A stretch of DNA of 64,000 nucleotides from Cyanobacteria bacterium FACHB-DQ100 (GCA_014695195.1 JACJNW010000006.1:1-64000); one strand, 5' to 3'; counted from the stretch's first letter, positions 6,714-14,873 are shown. The notes: generated from the sequence alone by a model not told the origin. Program-made: numbers and translations.

Positions 6714-8564
6714 ATCATCATAGATTTTCTGCTGGACAGGGATTTGAATGATAAACTCTGTTCCTTCGCCAGGTGTAGAAAAGCAATCTAACTTACCTCC
6801 ATGTTTCTCAGTGACAATCTGATAGCTAATCGGCATCCCCATACCCGTGCCCTTACCGATCGTTTTCGTGGTAAAAAATGGATCAAAAATTCGCTTGCGA
6901 ACCGATTCAGGCATCCCTGTTCCGTTATCGGATATGGCAATTTTTACCCACTTTGAATCAATTCTGGAAGTCCGAATCGTAATTTGGCTGGGCTTTTCCT
7001 TAATTTCCAGATAAGTTCGTTTAACGTTAGCTTCTTCCAGCGCATCAATGGCATTTGCCAAGATATTCATAAATGCCTGATTGATTTGACCCGGATAGCA
7101 CTCCACAAGCGGCAAACTGTCATAGTCACGAATGACTTGAATCGCTGGGCAATCCGATCGATCTTTTAAGCGATGCTGCAAAATCAACAAGGTACTGTCA
7201 ATCCCTTCATGAAGATCAACCGCTTTAAAGTCGGCTTCATCAATGCGTGAGAAGTTGCGGAGCGACAAGACAATCTTGCGAATGCGATCGGTACCCAACT
7301 TCATAGAATTCAGGATTTTGGGTAGATCGGTTTGGACAAACTCTATGTCCAGCTCGTCTGATGCGGCTTGAATTTCGGATGCTGGGTCGGGATAGTGCTT
7401 TTGATAGAGCTGCACAAAAGCTAATAAATTGTGGGCGTATTCCTGCACAGGGGTCAAGTTGCCGTAGATGAAGTTGACTGGATTGTTGATTTCGTGGGCT
7501 ATCCCTGCCACCATTTGTCCCAAAGCAGACATCTTTTCGCTTTGCACCATCTGCACTTGAGTGTGTTGCAGTTCTTTTAGAAGTTGTTGCAACTGCGTAT
7601 TTTTATCGTTGAGTTCTTGGGTTCTTGCCTCAACTTGAGATTCCAGCGTTTGGCTATAGGCTTCTAGCTGTTCGTTAGCTGTTTGCTGCTGCTGTAAAAG
7701 TTGTTGAACAGTGCGAATTAATTGGTTAAAGGCATCGGCAAGGGTACCAATTTCATCATTTTGCTCGACAGTCGCTTGTAGCTCAAAGTTAGACTCTTCA
7801 GTGGATTGTCGGGCAATGCTGGTAAGAGCTTGAATCGGTTGAGCGATCGCTCGGCTGGTAAACATTGCCAAAAGAATGGCGATCGCAGCAGATAATCCAA
7901 CACCCGCAACCACTACTTTCTGGGCAATTTCACCTGCTTGCTGTTGTAACAGAGCTGCTTCTTCAAATTCTTCGTAGGCTTGGTCAAGTAAGCCTACCAA
8001 ACTATCTGAGATGCCATCGAATTCAAGCGCCAAATCGCTGTTGGTAAATGCCAACATTATCCTTTGCGCTTGCTCAACATCATCGGGGAATGCAAGATTC
8101 AGCTGACGAATTCGTTCAACTTGAAGCGCTAATTCCTGGGAGTAGCGCTGGGTCACACCGTCATAGGTTTGCAAGAAAGCTGGAATTGTGGCTTGATGCT
8201 TATCCGTTTGTGGAGCCTTTGCAACAAATGTCTTAAGTTCAGCCCAAATGTCCCGAATTTCAGCTTCGTGCTTCAGCAAATGAGTATACTCATCCTGAAA
8301 CTTGTCTGGGTATTTTGCTAAAGGGATGAGTTGCTGTTGGTGGGTTCGGGCTTGAAGCACACGAGATTGTAGACGCTGTAGAAGCTCCACTTCGTTTCGG
8401 GAGTGTTCTTCTTGCTTTGCAGCCTGGAATTGATAATTATGCCCAATTCCAAAACCAGCAATTGTGCCAGACACAGCAATGCCTAGAGCTAAGGTGTATC
8501 CCAGAGCGATCTTTTGTCCAACTCTGAGGCTGGACAACCTCTGGCTCAGGCTTTGCAACATCAT
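6708..8564 (-). CDS. Membrane sensor histidine kinase in an integron-type cassette
   Basis: A 618-residue kinase: membrane helix at about 18-42, a periplasmic helical sensor of about 170 residues, second helix near 215-237, HAMP domain, and a long Gln-rich coiled coil (about 290-345). A dimerisation/phosphoacceptor domain follows with AHEINNPVNF (His about residue 355), then an ATPase domain with N-box NILANAIDAL, DNGTGMP, FDPFFTTK and GKGTGMGM. It should sense an external signal and phosphorylate a response regulator; none is adjacent. Its stop lies inside the attC core box at 6707-6713, and a second attC lies about 60 bases before its start. A 1.9-kb kinase gene is unusually large cargo for a cassette. 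Confidence 0.88.
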   Translation of the reverse strand: MMLQSLSQRLSSLRVGQKIALGYTLALGIAVSGTIAGFGIGHNYQFQAAKQEEHSRNEVELLQRLQSRVLQARTHQQQLIPLAKYPDKFQDEYTHLLKHEAEIRDIWAELKTFVAKAPQTDKHQATIPAFLQTYDGVTQRYSQELALQVERIRQLNLAFPDDVEQAQRIMLAFTNSDLALEFDGISDSLVGLLDQAYEEFEEAALLQQQAGEIAQKVVVAGVGLSAAIAILLAMFTSRAIAQPIQALTSIARQSTEESNFELQATVEQNDEIGTLADAFNQLIRTVQQLLQQQQTANEQLEAYSQTLESQVEARTQELNDKNTQLQQLLKELQHTQVQMVQSEKMSALGQMVAGIAHEINNPVNFIYGNLTPVQEYAHNLLAFVQLYQKHYPDPASEIQAASDELDIEFVQTDLPKILNSMKLGTDRIRKIVLSLRNFSRIDEADFKAVDLHEGIDSTLLILQHRLKDRSDCPAIQVIRDYDSLPLVECYPGQINQAFMNILANAIDALEEANVKRTYLEIKEKPSQITIRTSRIDSKWVKIAISDNGTGMPESVRKRIFDPFFTTKTIGKGTGMGMPISYQIVTEKHGGKLDCFSTPGEGTEFIIQIPVQQKIYDDV

Positions 8565-8625
8565 AGAGCTTTCCCAAGCTATACAAAGAATCTTTATAAA
8601 TTTAAGATTCCCACCTTTCTTACCG

Positions 8626-8707
8626 GTCTAACGACTTGAATCGGGGGCGGCACATAGTCCCAAGTTCAGTACCAGCGACTTGCAATCGTCCGCTTGATTT
8701 GTTATGG
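8626..8707 (-). other. Integron attC site after the RibD/DHFR-like cassette
   Basis: Read on the minus strand the 82-bp site runs from CCATAAC (plus 8701-8707) to GTTAGAC (plus 8626-8632). The left arm AAATCAAGCGGACG is very close to the usual attC L box; the right arm is CGCCCCCGATTCAAGTC just before the GTTAGAC core. The stop codon TAA of the upstream gene is inside CCATAAC. Length and layout match the sites at 4594-4694 and 6629-6713. Confidence 0.82.
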
Positions 8708-9247
8708 GGCATTCCCAATTACCTCATATTTACTTTGCACCAAGCCGTTTTCAAACTGTCGCGTTTCGAGATGATGCAATTTGACATCGTGAGGAAGCGA
8801 ACTAAAAAGTGGAATCCCTGTACCTATAAGAATTGGCACTTTAGTAATGATTAATTGCTGGATCAAGCCTTCACGAAGAAACCCTTGGATCGTCTTTCCC
8901 CCATCAATGTATAAATGCTTGAATCCACGCTCTGATAAACGGTGAACTACTTCTTGTGGAGGCGCGCAGAGGGCCTCGACTGTTCTTGCAATGTCACTAG
9001 GGATGTCTACTTTCCGACTACTTAGAACAAATACAGCCTTTGCACCATAAGGCCATGAATCAAAGGACAATGCTAACTCGTAAGTATTCCGACCCATGAC
9101 AAGCGCATCTACTGAATCTATGAATTCCTGATACCCGTAGTCTTCTTCGCCCTCTACATCTTCCCCACTGGGCAACCAATCAATATCACCGTTCTTCCGT
9201 GCGATGAAGCCATCAATACTTGTTGCGATGTATACAGTAGTTTTCAT
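8702..9247 (-). CDS. RibD C-terminal/dihydrofolate reductase-like protein
   Basis: A 181-residue NADPH-dependent reductase-fold protein (RibD_C, distantly related to dihydrofolate reductase). Visible features are VYIATSIDGFIAR at the N-terminus, DALVMGRNTYE, KAVFVLSSR, the nucleotide-binding stretch YIDGGKTIQGFL and PILIGTGIPLF. The substrate is unknown; family members reduce pterin- or pyrimidine-like compounds. The gene ends inside an attC core (8701-8707). A GTTATAC core-like box lies 25 bases before its start (plus 9272-9278), which makes it a complete one-gene cassette. Proteins of this family are frequent integron cargo. Confidence 0.87.
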   Translation of the reverse strand: MKTTVYIATSIDGFIARKNGDIDWLPSGEDVEGEEDYGYQEFIDSVDALVMGRNTYELALSFDSWPYGAKAVFVLSSRKVDIPSDIARTVEALCAPPQEVVHRLSERGFKHLYIDGGKTIQGFLREGLIQQLIITKVPILIGTGIPLFSSLPHDVKLHHLETRQFENGLVQSKYEVIGNAP

Positions 9248-9882
9248 GCCTTCCTCAACAATGCGATCGCCGTATAACTATTTATTACACGGAAATTTTC
9301 GGCACATTATCCCAGGTTGGCTGACCATATAGAGTTTTCTCTGTACAGCCCACCGTTTTGTGGTGACATGCAGAATTCTTTCCGTATAGTATGCTCCTAC
9401 AGACGAACACACAGAAAATTTCAGCCATATTCCATACATACTCGAAACACTTTCTCATTTGTATCCTTCGTCAAGGTAAAAGAATTCTAAAAACGATCGC
9501 CACCCCATTTTCTAAATTGCCGTTACTACAACGCTGCTCGATCGTCGTCTCCAAACGTGACTTCATTAGTTGGCAATTTCCCCATTCAAGATTTCAACTT
9601 TCTCATTTCGATTCGCCATATCCAAAATCAAGTTGAGCAATTACATGATTTAGTTTTGGAATTGCTCGATCGAGTTAAGAAATTACTGAATCAAATTGAT
9701 AAGTTTCGCTTTTGAGTTCTAAAACTTCTCAACTCGATTAAGCATCAAAACGCTTAATGGGAAGTTTATATTTCTGCTTTGTAGATTAAGACTTGATAGA
9801 GACACAAGCACGATCAAACAATTTCTCTTCCTCCAAGGAATGTTGAATCTATTCAACTTAACTTTGTGGAGGGTCATCTACA
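9248..9882. other. Gene-poor stretch at the head of the cassette array
   Basis: It begins with the GTTATAC core-like box (minus strand, 9272-9278) that would mark the 5' end of the first cassette. I see no integron integrase on either strand; open frames here are short and unlike any known family. One 52-codon frame (see 9557-9715) is possible. The rest is A/T-rich, and a GGAGG at 9867-9871 serves the gene starting at 9883. Confidence 0.5.
9557..9715 (+). CDS. Possible small helical protein
   Basis: A 52-codon frame beginning at GTG, with an amphipathic helical second half (QVEQLHDLVLELLDRVKKLL). No clear ribosome binding site precedes it, and the frame stays open upstream without an ATG. 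It may be a remnant of a larger gene. Confidence 0.25.
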   Translation: MTSLVGNFPIQDFNFLISIRHIQNQVEQLHDLVLELLDRVKKLLNQIDKFRF

Positions 9883-10248
9883 ATGCCGCTTGCAAAACAA
9901 TATTCAGCGCACCTAGAAAAAGCGCAAAGGCGTTTGTCTGCAATCAAAAGCATCAACTCCAATTTGGATTTGGGCAAAGGTCTATCCATCCAAGCGTATT
10001 CAAGCTTGATTGAGAGAACGCGCAATCGGATTGATGCTTACAATGCAACCTTATCGCTGCTGAGTGCCGATCGCGTTGCCGTGGAAGAAGCCGAAAAAGA
10101 ACTGAAAGAACTCAACGAGAGAATGCTGCTGGCGATCGCATTGGAATTTGGCAAAGATAGCCCTGAATATGAAATTGCAGGCGGAATTCGTAAGAGTAAG
10201 CGCAAACGTCCCGCTCGGAAAAAGGAGGAGCAGGCGGAACTCAACTAA
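9883..10248 (+). CDS. Conserved-looking coiled-coil protein
   Basis: A 121-residue, all-helical, highly charged protein with no signal peptide. Two long helices can be drawn (residues 5-30 and 40-90, the second rich in Glu and Lys around VEEAEKELKELNERM). A basic tail follows (SKRKRPARKKEEQ). GGAGG 11 bases before the ATG supports the start. I do not recognise a family. It lies alone between the cassette region and a MITE. Confidence 0.65.
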   Translation: MPLAKQYSAHLEKAQRRLSAIKSINSNLDLGKGLSIQAYSSLIERTRNRIDAYNATLSLLSADRVAVEEAEKELKELNERMLLAIALEFGKDSPEYEIAGGIRKSKRKRPARKKEEQAELN

Positions 10249-10272
10249 ATTAGTGCAAACCCTGGCAGTTTT

Positions 10273-10455
10273 GCCTACCCTATACCCACATCTCTTTCCC
10301 GCTTCGTTGTCATCAGCTTCAGCCCCCTAAATCCCCCAAATTGGGGGACTTTGAACCCAGAGTTTTGGATCGAAGTCCCCCATTCATGGGGGATTTAGGG
10401 GGCGAAAGATCTCAGCAATCACAGACCAATCAACTTGTGTGTATAGGGTAGGGCA
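10273..10455. mobile_element. MITE-like element, about 183 bp, with long internal hairpin
   Basis: Ends are inverted repeats: GCCTACCCTATACCCACA at the left and TGTGTATAGGGTAGGGC at the right. Inside is a near-perfect palindrome of about 40 bases per arm, CCCCCTAAATCCCCC... pairing with ...GGGGGATTTAGGGGG. Each arm itself contains the CCCCC/GGGGG core shared with the 102-bp element at 5181-5282. No coding capacity is visible. It lies between a helical-protein gene and the 3' end of the M48 protease gene, where the hairpin could also act on transcript ends. Confidence 0.7.
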
Positions 10456-10495
10456 GGTTTATTGGGGTTTGTTGTTTAGTTAATCTTGTGTGGCT

Positions 10496-12010
10496 TTATT
10501 GAGTACGATCGCGCTTCTTATCCTGTTTGTAGGCTTTCAACAATTGATTCACTTTGCTTTGAATCGCTTTGTGCTGCTCAACACCCTCGTAGGCGTAGCG
10601 ATTGTATCCCGTTGTGGTAATCAATTCTGCAAGATAGTTCACGCGATCTTGCGGTAACGGGTGCGAAGCTAACCAAGTTGGGGGATTACCTCGCCGCTCT
10701 TCTTCCTGTTGTTTTCGCAGCGTCACCATCAGATTGTGCAAGCCATCCGCAGCATAGTTCGTTGATGCCAATAACCGAGTGCCTAAAACATCCGCTTGGC
10801 GCTCCATTTCACGGCTGTAGCTCAAAACGGTAATATCTGTGAGCAATCCGCCGACATAAGGAATGAACTGCGTTAAGTTTGCCGTGAGCGTGCCTTCGGT
10901 GATCAACTGGAAACTATGAGACAGCACCGCATGAGCAATCTCATGTCCAAGCAGTCCCGCAAGTTCGGCTTCGGAATTCGCTTTCTCGATCGCTCCCGCA
11001 TTCACAAACACTTTCCCACCCGGAAGCGCAAACGCATTTAACTTATCATCCAGAACCACCTGAAATTCATACTTGAAATCATCGCGCCCAGTCGCCGCCG
11101 CCAGTTTTTGTCCTAATGCAGTGACATAATCATTCACCTCTTTGTCTTTCACGAGAGCAAGCTGTCGTTTCGCTTGACCTGAAATACGATCGCCCACGCT
11201 CGATTCTCCCCGCAGGAGCAAAGCTGTACTTTGTACCGCATTCAAAGGGCCAAATAAACTGCCAGTTAGCGCATAACTCAATGCACCCGTGAGAATTCCG
11301 CCGATTAGATTTCCTCGCAATCGGGCGCGGAGTTCTGCTTGATAGCGTTTCTGATAATCATCGGCAAGCTTAGTAAATTCGGTCTTTTGCGGATGATCAG
11401 GATTCAGGATCGTGAACTGTCGAGCCGCGATCGAGGCCTCAATCCATTTCTCATTGTTCGCATATGCTGCAACTTTCGCTTTAATCAGATCGGGCTGATT
11501 TGGAAATTGAGTCGCCGCTTTTTCTAAAACAGTAAGCGCTTGCTCCTTTTTGCCGTACTTTTCGAGGGCTTCTGCATAGCGCAACTGTCCTGGAATAAAT
11601 TGCGGGTAATTCTTCACCAACAATTCCAAAGGCACGAAAATGCGAGTCTCTAAATTTTGCGCGAGTCCCGCTTCTGCTTCACGCCAATAAACTTTGCCAG
11701 CGGGGGAAAGCTGTTCGGGATCAGTAATAACTTCCTGGTTTTTGGCTTCTGTGACTTCTGTAAAAGCAGGCTTCACTTCCCGATAGAGTCTCTCTGCTTG
11801 GGCGTTGTCGCCTGCTTTATACAATCGATCAGCTTCAATTAACTTTTTCTCGCGCTCCGAAAGCTCAATCGAGTTCGCTCCGGGTGGAGCCGTTGCCGTA
11901 GCAGAGAGAGCAAAGACGATCGGGCGAGCCAGAAACAAAATCGCACAACAAAGGATGACGAACCTTGGAAAAGCAGAGCGAAACAGTTTTCGCAAACCTT
12001 GCTTCTTCAT
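10496..12010 (-). CDS. M48 family metallopeptidase with TPR-like N-terminal region
   Basis: A 504-residue exported or membrane-anchored zinc protease. The start is the ATG ending at 12010: GGAG lies six bases upstream, and the protein begins MKKQGLRKLFRS with a hydrophobic segment (about 15-35). Residues 55-220 are helical and TPR-like (YKAGDNAQAERLYREV, YGKKEQALTVLEKA). The catalytic motif HEIAHAVLSH is near residue 355, and the third zinc ligand is the Glu in SREMERQAD. M48 enzymes such as BepA act in envelope protein quality control; the same role is inferred. The gene follows the hisA cluster in the same direction. Confidence 0.9.
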   Translation of the reverse strand: MKKQGLRKLFRSAFPRFVILCCAILFLARPIVFALSATATAPPGANSIELSEREKKLIEADRLYKAGDNAQAERLYREVKPAFTEVTEAKNQEVITDPEQLSPAGKVYWREAEAGLAQNLETRIFVPLELLVKNYPQFIPGQLRYAEALEKYGKKEQALTVLEKAATQFPNQPDLIKAKVAAYANNEKWIEASIAARQFTILNPDHPQKTEFTKLADDYQKRYQAELRARLRGNLIGGILTGALSYALTGSLFGPLNAVQSTALLLRGESSVGDRISGQAKRQLALVKDKEVNDYVTALGQKLAAATGRDDFKYEFQVVLDDKLNAFALPGGKVFVNAGAIEKANSEAELAGLLGHEIAHAVLSHSFQLITEGTLTANLTQFIPYVGGLLTDITVLSYSREMERQADVLGTRLLASTNYAADGLHNLMVTLRKQQEEERRGNPPTWLASHPLPQDRVNYLAELITTTGYNRYAYEGVEQHKAIQSKVNQLLKAYKQDKKRDRTQ

Positions 12011-12057
12011 CAGAAACTCCAAGCTATTTAGAGCGACACCCTTAAAATCTCATGAAA

Positions 12058-12201
12058 TCAGCGCTCTAAAGCAACATCAATTTGATGTCTTACAGAGTTT
12101 TTGACCCATTGTTTAGCAATCTTTTTCGGAAGTTTTTTCGTCAACTTATGAACCACCTTCTTGGCAATTTTCTTCGCCAATTTCTTCTTGTGTTTTCCCA
12201 T
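12058..12201 (-). CDS. Tiny very basic protein (47 aa)
   Basis: A 47-codon frame starting ATG GGA AAA CAC, with GGAGCAGCA just upstream as a ribosome binding site. It begins MGKHKKKLAKKIAKKVV and continues with HKLTKKLPKKIAKQWVK. About one residue in three is Lys, and the KKIAK motif repeats, giving amphipathic helices. It starts nine bases after the hisA stop, so it is probably co-transcribed with hisA. No family is recognised; nucleic-acid or membrane binding would fit the charge. Confidence 0.6.
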   Translation of the reverse strand: MGKHKKKLAKKIAKKVVHKLTKKLPKKIAKQWVKNSVRHQIDVALER

Positions 12202-12209
12202 TGCTGCTC

Positions 12210-12983
12210 CTATGCAAATGCAGACGAACCAAAATCAGGCGGAATATCTTGCCAGCGTCCTTGACCCACCGCACGAACTGCTTCTGTTAGCGAAACATCT
12301 CCGGTGTACAACGCTTTACCGACGATCGCACCCGTGACTCCTTGTGGCTCTAATGCTAACAAACTCAGCAAATCCGTCAACGAACTAACTCCACCCGACG
12401 CAATCACCGGAATAGCAGAGATCGAGGCTAAATCCCGTAGCGATGCCAAATTTGGCCCCTGCATCGTTCCATCCCGCTGAATATCAGTGTAAATAATCGC
12501 GGCGGCTCCCAATTGCGCCATGCGTTCTGCTAAATCAGTCGCTAGCACTTCCGAAGTCTCAAGCCATCCTTTCGTTGCAACTTTGCCATTGCGAGCATCG
12601 ATCCCCACAATAATTTGCTCTGGAAATTCGCCGCACAACTGCGCTACCAGTTCTGGCTTCTCAACGGCAACCGTTCCTAAAATCGCCCATCTCACACCCG
12701 TTGAAAGCAAAGCAGCAACCGCATCTCGATCGCGCAATCCCCCACCGACTTCAACCGGAATATCGACCGCTTCGACAATCGATCGAATCGCCGCTAAATT
12801 CACCGGATGTCCGACTTTTGCCCCGTCTAAATCCACTAAATGCAATCGCGTTGCGCCCTGATCCGCCCACTGGCGCGCCACTGCAACCGGATCATCATTA
12901 AAGACTTGCGACTGATTGTAGTCCCCCTGATACAGCCGAACGCATTTCCCATCGAGTAAATCGATCGCGGGAATCACTTCCAT
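12210..12983 (-). CDS. hisA: HisA, ProFAR isomerase (EC 5.3.1.16)
   Basis: A 257-residue TIM-barrel enzyme of histidine biosynthesis, converting N'-[(5'-phosphoribosyl)formimino]-AICAR-ribonucleotide to the phosphoribulosyl isomer. Evidence: [20 protein letters not shown] at the N-terminus with catalytic Asp8, the second catalytic Asp in VGIDARNG (about 128), and the phosphate-binding loops VEVGGGLRD and VIASGGVSS. Length is slightly above the usual 240-250, with a short extension at the C-terminus. No other his genes are adjacent, as is common in cyanobacteria. The small basic gene and the M48 protease gene follow in the same direction. Confidence 0.97.
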   Translation of the reverse strand: MEVIPAIDLLDGKCVRLYQGDYNQSQVFNDDPVAVARQWADQGATRLHLVDLDGAKVGHPVNLAAIRSIVEAVDIPVEVGGGLRDRDAVAALLSTGVRWAILGTVAVEKPELVAQLCGEFPEQIIVGIDARNGKVATKGWLETSEVLATDLAERMAQLGAAAIIYTDIQRDGTMQGPNLASLRDLASISAIPVIASGGVSSLTDLLSLLALEPQGVTGAIVGKALYTGDVSLTEAVRAVGQGRWQDIPPDFGSSAFA

Positions 12984-13104
12984 TTCCTAGTCTCCCCAAA
13001 GACAGAGCATCCCAAATCCTACGCATAGATCTGTCTTCAGATCAACAGACAGCCTCAAATAAAGACGTTATCTTCTGACTAAAATTATAAGTTGGGGATA
13101 AACT

Positions 13105-13818
13105 GTGTTTCCGGTCAGCGACGACAATCCAACCCGCATCACTCCTTATGTCACTTTAGGAATTATTGCGGCAAACATCCTGGTGTTTCTCTATCAGTTA
13201 AGTCTCACGCCAGTTCAACTAGAAAACTTCTTCTACACTTGGGCCGTCGTGCCGCGTGAGTTAACGGCAAGTCTACTCGGCGAAACACTCCGATATCAAC
13301 CGTTTCCAGAGTGGATCACCCTAGTTACGTCTCAGTTTCTTCATGGAGGATTTGCTCACATTGCCGGAAATATGCTGTTTCTGTGGATCTTTGGCAACAA
13401 CGTTGAAGAGCGCTTAGGTCACATTCGCTTTTTGATCTTCTACATCGGTTGTGGTGTGTTGGCAGTATTGGCGCAATGGTTTTTCTCATCAGACTCTAAT
13501 ATTCCATCGCTCGGAGCCAGTGGCGCGATCGCAGGCGTAATGGGAGCCTATATTCTTCGCTTTCCCGGCGTGCCGATTACAACGATTATTCCGCCATTTA
13601 TTTTCTTTCCGTTTCGCATTCCAGCTTGGGCATATCTCGGTATTTGGTTTATTCAGCAAGCATTTTATGGCGTTGCCAGCTTGAGCGTTCCCACTAACAT
13701 TGGCATGGAGCGCGGTGGTGTGGCGTATTGGGCGCACGCAGGCGGATTTGTATTTGGTGCAATTTTAGGGCCGCTGTTGGGCTTATTTTCGCGACCCGAA
13801 AAGCGATACTCACCCTAA
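13105..13818 (+). CDS. Rhomboid family intramembrane serine protease
   Basis: A 237-residue membrane protease with about six helices. The catalytic Ser is in GASGAIAG (near residue 139) and the catalytic His in HAGGFVFG (near 211). The L1-loop motif around SQFLHGGFAHIAGNM is also clear. It would cleave membrane proteins within the bilayer; substrates are unknown. The start is GTG at 13105, giving MFPVSDDNPTR just before the first helix. It is divergent from hisA. A second rhomboid-type gene lies at 28866-29474. Confidence 0.92.
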   Translation: MFPVSDDNPTRITPYVTLGIIAANILVFLYQLSLTPVQLENFFYTWAVVPRELTASLLGETLRYQPFPEWITLVTSQFLHGGFAHIAGNMLFLWIFGNNVEERLGHIRFLIFYIGCGVLAVLAQWFFSSDSNIPSLGASGAIAGVMGAYILRFPGVPITTIIPPFIFFPFRIPAWAYLGIWFIQQAFYGVASLSVPTNIGMERGGVAYWAHAGGFVFGAILGPLLGLFSRPEKRYSP

Positions 13819-13846
13819 GACTTCTGAGTTAAAAATCTAAACTGAG

Positions 13847-13926
13847 GGTTGCATCTGGTCGCATCGCAAGCGGATAATCGTTAAAGCGACTACTTTATCA
13901 TGCGCTTATCCGTCTGATAAGCAACC
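13847..13926 (+). promoter_or_regulatory. Structured leader upstream of the 175-residue gene
   Basis: Nested inverted repeats: GGTTGC (13847-13852) with GCAACC (13921-13926), and inside them CGGATAA (13871-13877) with TTATCCG (13906-13912). They lie just before the AGGAG that serves the ATG at 13969. The structure could be an mRNA leader or the terminator-like end of the rhomboid transcript; no T-run follows. Confidence 0.35.
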
Positions 13927-13968
13927 ATCAGCATAACGATTCAGCAGCAACCCCAGGAGTATTGTTCA

Positions 13969-14496
13969 ATGGGCGGTGTCATTAAGTTAATTAAAAATCT
14001 CTTTAGCGGTATTCTCTCCTTTATTGGAGGTATCTTTGGTTCAAAGAAATCGGGTTACTTTATGGAACTCGATGAGGCGGAAGCAGCAAAACCAGCAGCA
14101 ACCCCGAAACTTGAAGATGCAAAATCTGCTGTTGCGACGGTAGAAGCGACCGCAAAATCGACCGCGAATGCTGTTGCTGAAGGTGTAAAAGAAACCACAG
14201 CAGCAACTGCCGCACCTAAGTCGGTGAAAGCAAATCCTGCCAAGGTTGAACCTGCTAAGGTTAAACCCGCCAAGGTTGAACCTGCCGAGGCTGAACCTGT
14301 CGCGATCGCTGAGACGAATGGTTCAACCAATGGGGCAAAGCCAGTTCCAGCAAACCCGCTGAATTTGCCACAACCGACTGTAAGCTTTGCAACAGAGCAT
14401 CTAGTACCCAAGCCGACGAATTCTCGTCGTCGTCCGGGCGCAAATATGGGTTCGTTTCTTGAAATGGCAAAAACCGTCAAGACTCCAAATAACTAA
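13969..14496 (+). CDS. Low-complexity Ala/Lys/Pro-rich protein
   Basis: A 175-residue protein with a hydrophobic Gly-rich N-terminus (MGGVIKLIKNLFSGILSFIGGIFG, about 24 residues), a KSGYFMELDE motif and then a long A/K/V/P-rich region. That region contains tandem PAKVEPAKVKPAKVEP units. The C-terminus is basic (NSRRRPGANMGSF). Cyanobacterial genomes often carry such proteins next to membranes; I know no function. AGGAG about eight bases before the ATG supports the start. A strong terminator follows. Confidence 0.7.
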   Translation: MGGVIKLIKNLFSGILSFIGGIFGSKKSGYFMELDEAEAAKPAATPKLEDAKSAVATVEATAKSTANAVAEGVKETTAATAAPKSVKANPAKVEPAKVKPAKVEPAEAEPVAIAETNGSTNGAKPVPANPLNLPQPTVSFATEHLVPKPTNSRRRPGANMGSFLEMAKTVKTPNN

Positions 14497-14515
14497 ATTT
14501 CACCGGACTGCATTA

Positions 14516-14558
14516 AAAAAGACGTTCGATCACACCATGCGATCGAACGTCTTTTTTT
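14516..14558. terminator. Bidirectional terminator
   Basis: A perfect 11-bp stem GACGTTCGATC (14521-14531) / GATCGAACGTC (14541-14551) is flanked by A-run and T-run, so it can stop transcripts from the 175-residue gene and from the convergent Pmp3 gene. Confidence 0.88.
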
Positions 14559-14586
14559 CTACACAATCTATTTTCTACACAACCTA

Positions 14587-14766
14587 TTAGTATGCGCCAC
14601 GACGCTCATCAGTTTTTTGGAGGTACCAAACCGCATGGATCACGCCCGGAACCCAACCAATCAAAGTCAGCAAAATATTAATGAATAAAGCAGAGCTAAC
14701 GCCAGAAGTCATAAAAACTGCAACAGGCGGGAGTACGATTGCAAACACTAAACGCAAAAAGTTCAT
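14587..14766 (-). CDS. YqaE/Pmp3 family small membrane protein
   Basis: A 59-residue, two-helix hydrophobic protein. It begins MNFLRLVFAIVLPPVAVFM, and the second helix includes LLTLIGWVPGVIHAVWYL, the Pmp3/YqaE signature. It ends with the polar tail QKTDERRGAY. Family members sit in the cytoplasmic membrane and are often induced by cold or salt stress, affecting membrane potential. It is convergent with the 175-residue gene and divergent from the sulfurtransferase. No strong ribosome binding site is seen. Confidence 0.9.
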   Translation of the reverse strand: MNFLRLVFAIVLPPVAVFMTSGVSSALFINILLTLIGWVPGVIHAVWYLQKTDERRGAY

Positions 14767-14873
14767 AGGAATTCTCTAATTTCATTTTTAACTGTTCCTC
14801 TTTATTCTCTTGAACTCCAGCACGATCGCCGTCCTTCAAAGGTAGGATCTGAAAACCCTCAGAAGTTAAACTC

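Noticed and set aside
9391-9636. 81-codon plus-strand frame upstream of the helical-protein gene
   Set aside because: No ribosome binding site, no coherent domain, and composition typical of unselected sequence. A different frame (9557-9715) is only marginally better.
14055-14480. 141-codon minus-strand frame opposite the Ala/Pro-rich protein
   Set aside because: It is the antisense of a low-complexity Ala/Lys/Pro gene, which gives long open antisense frames by composition.
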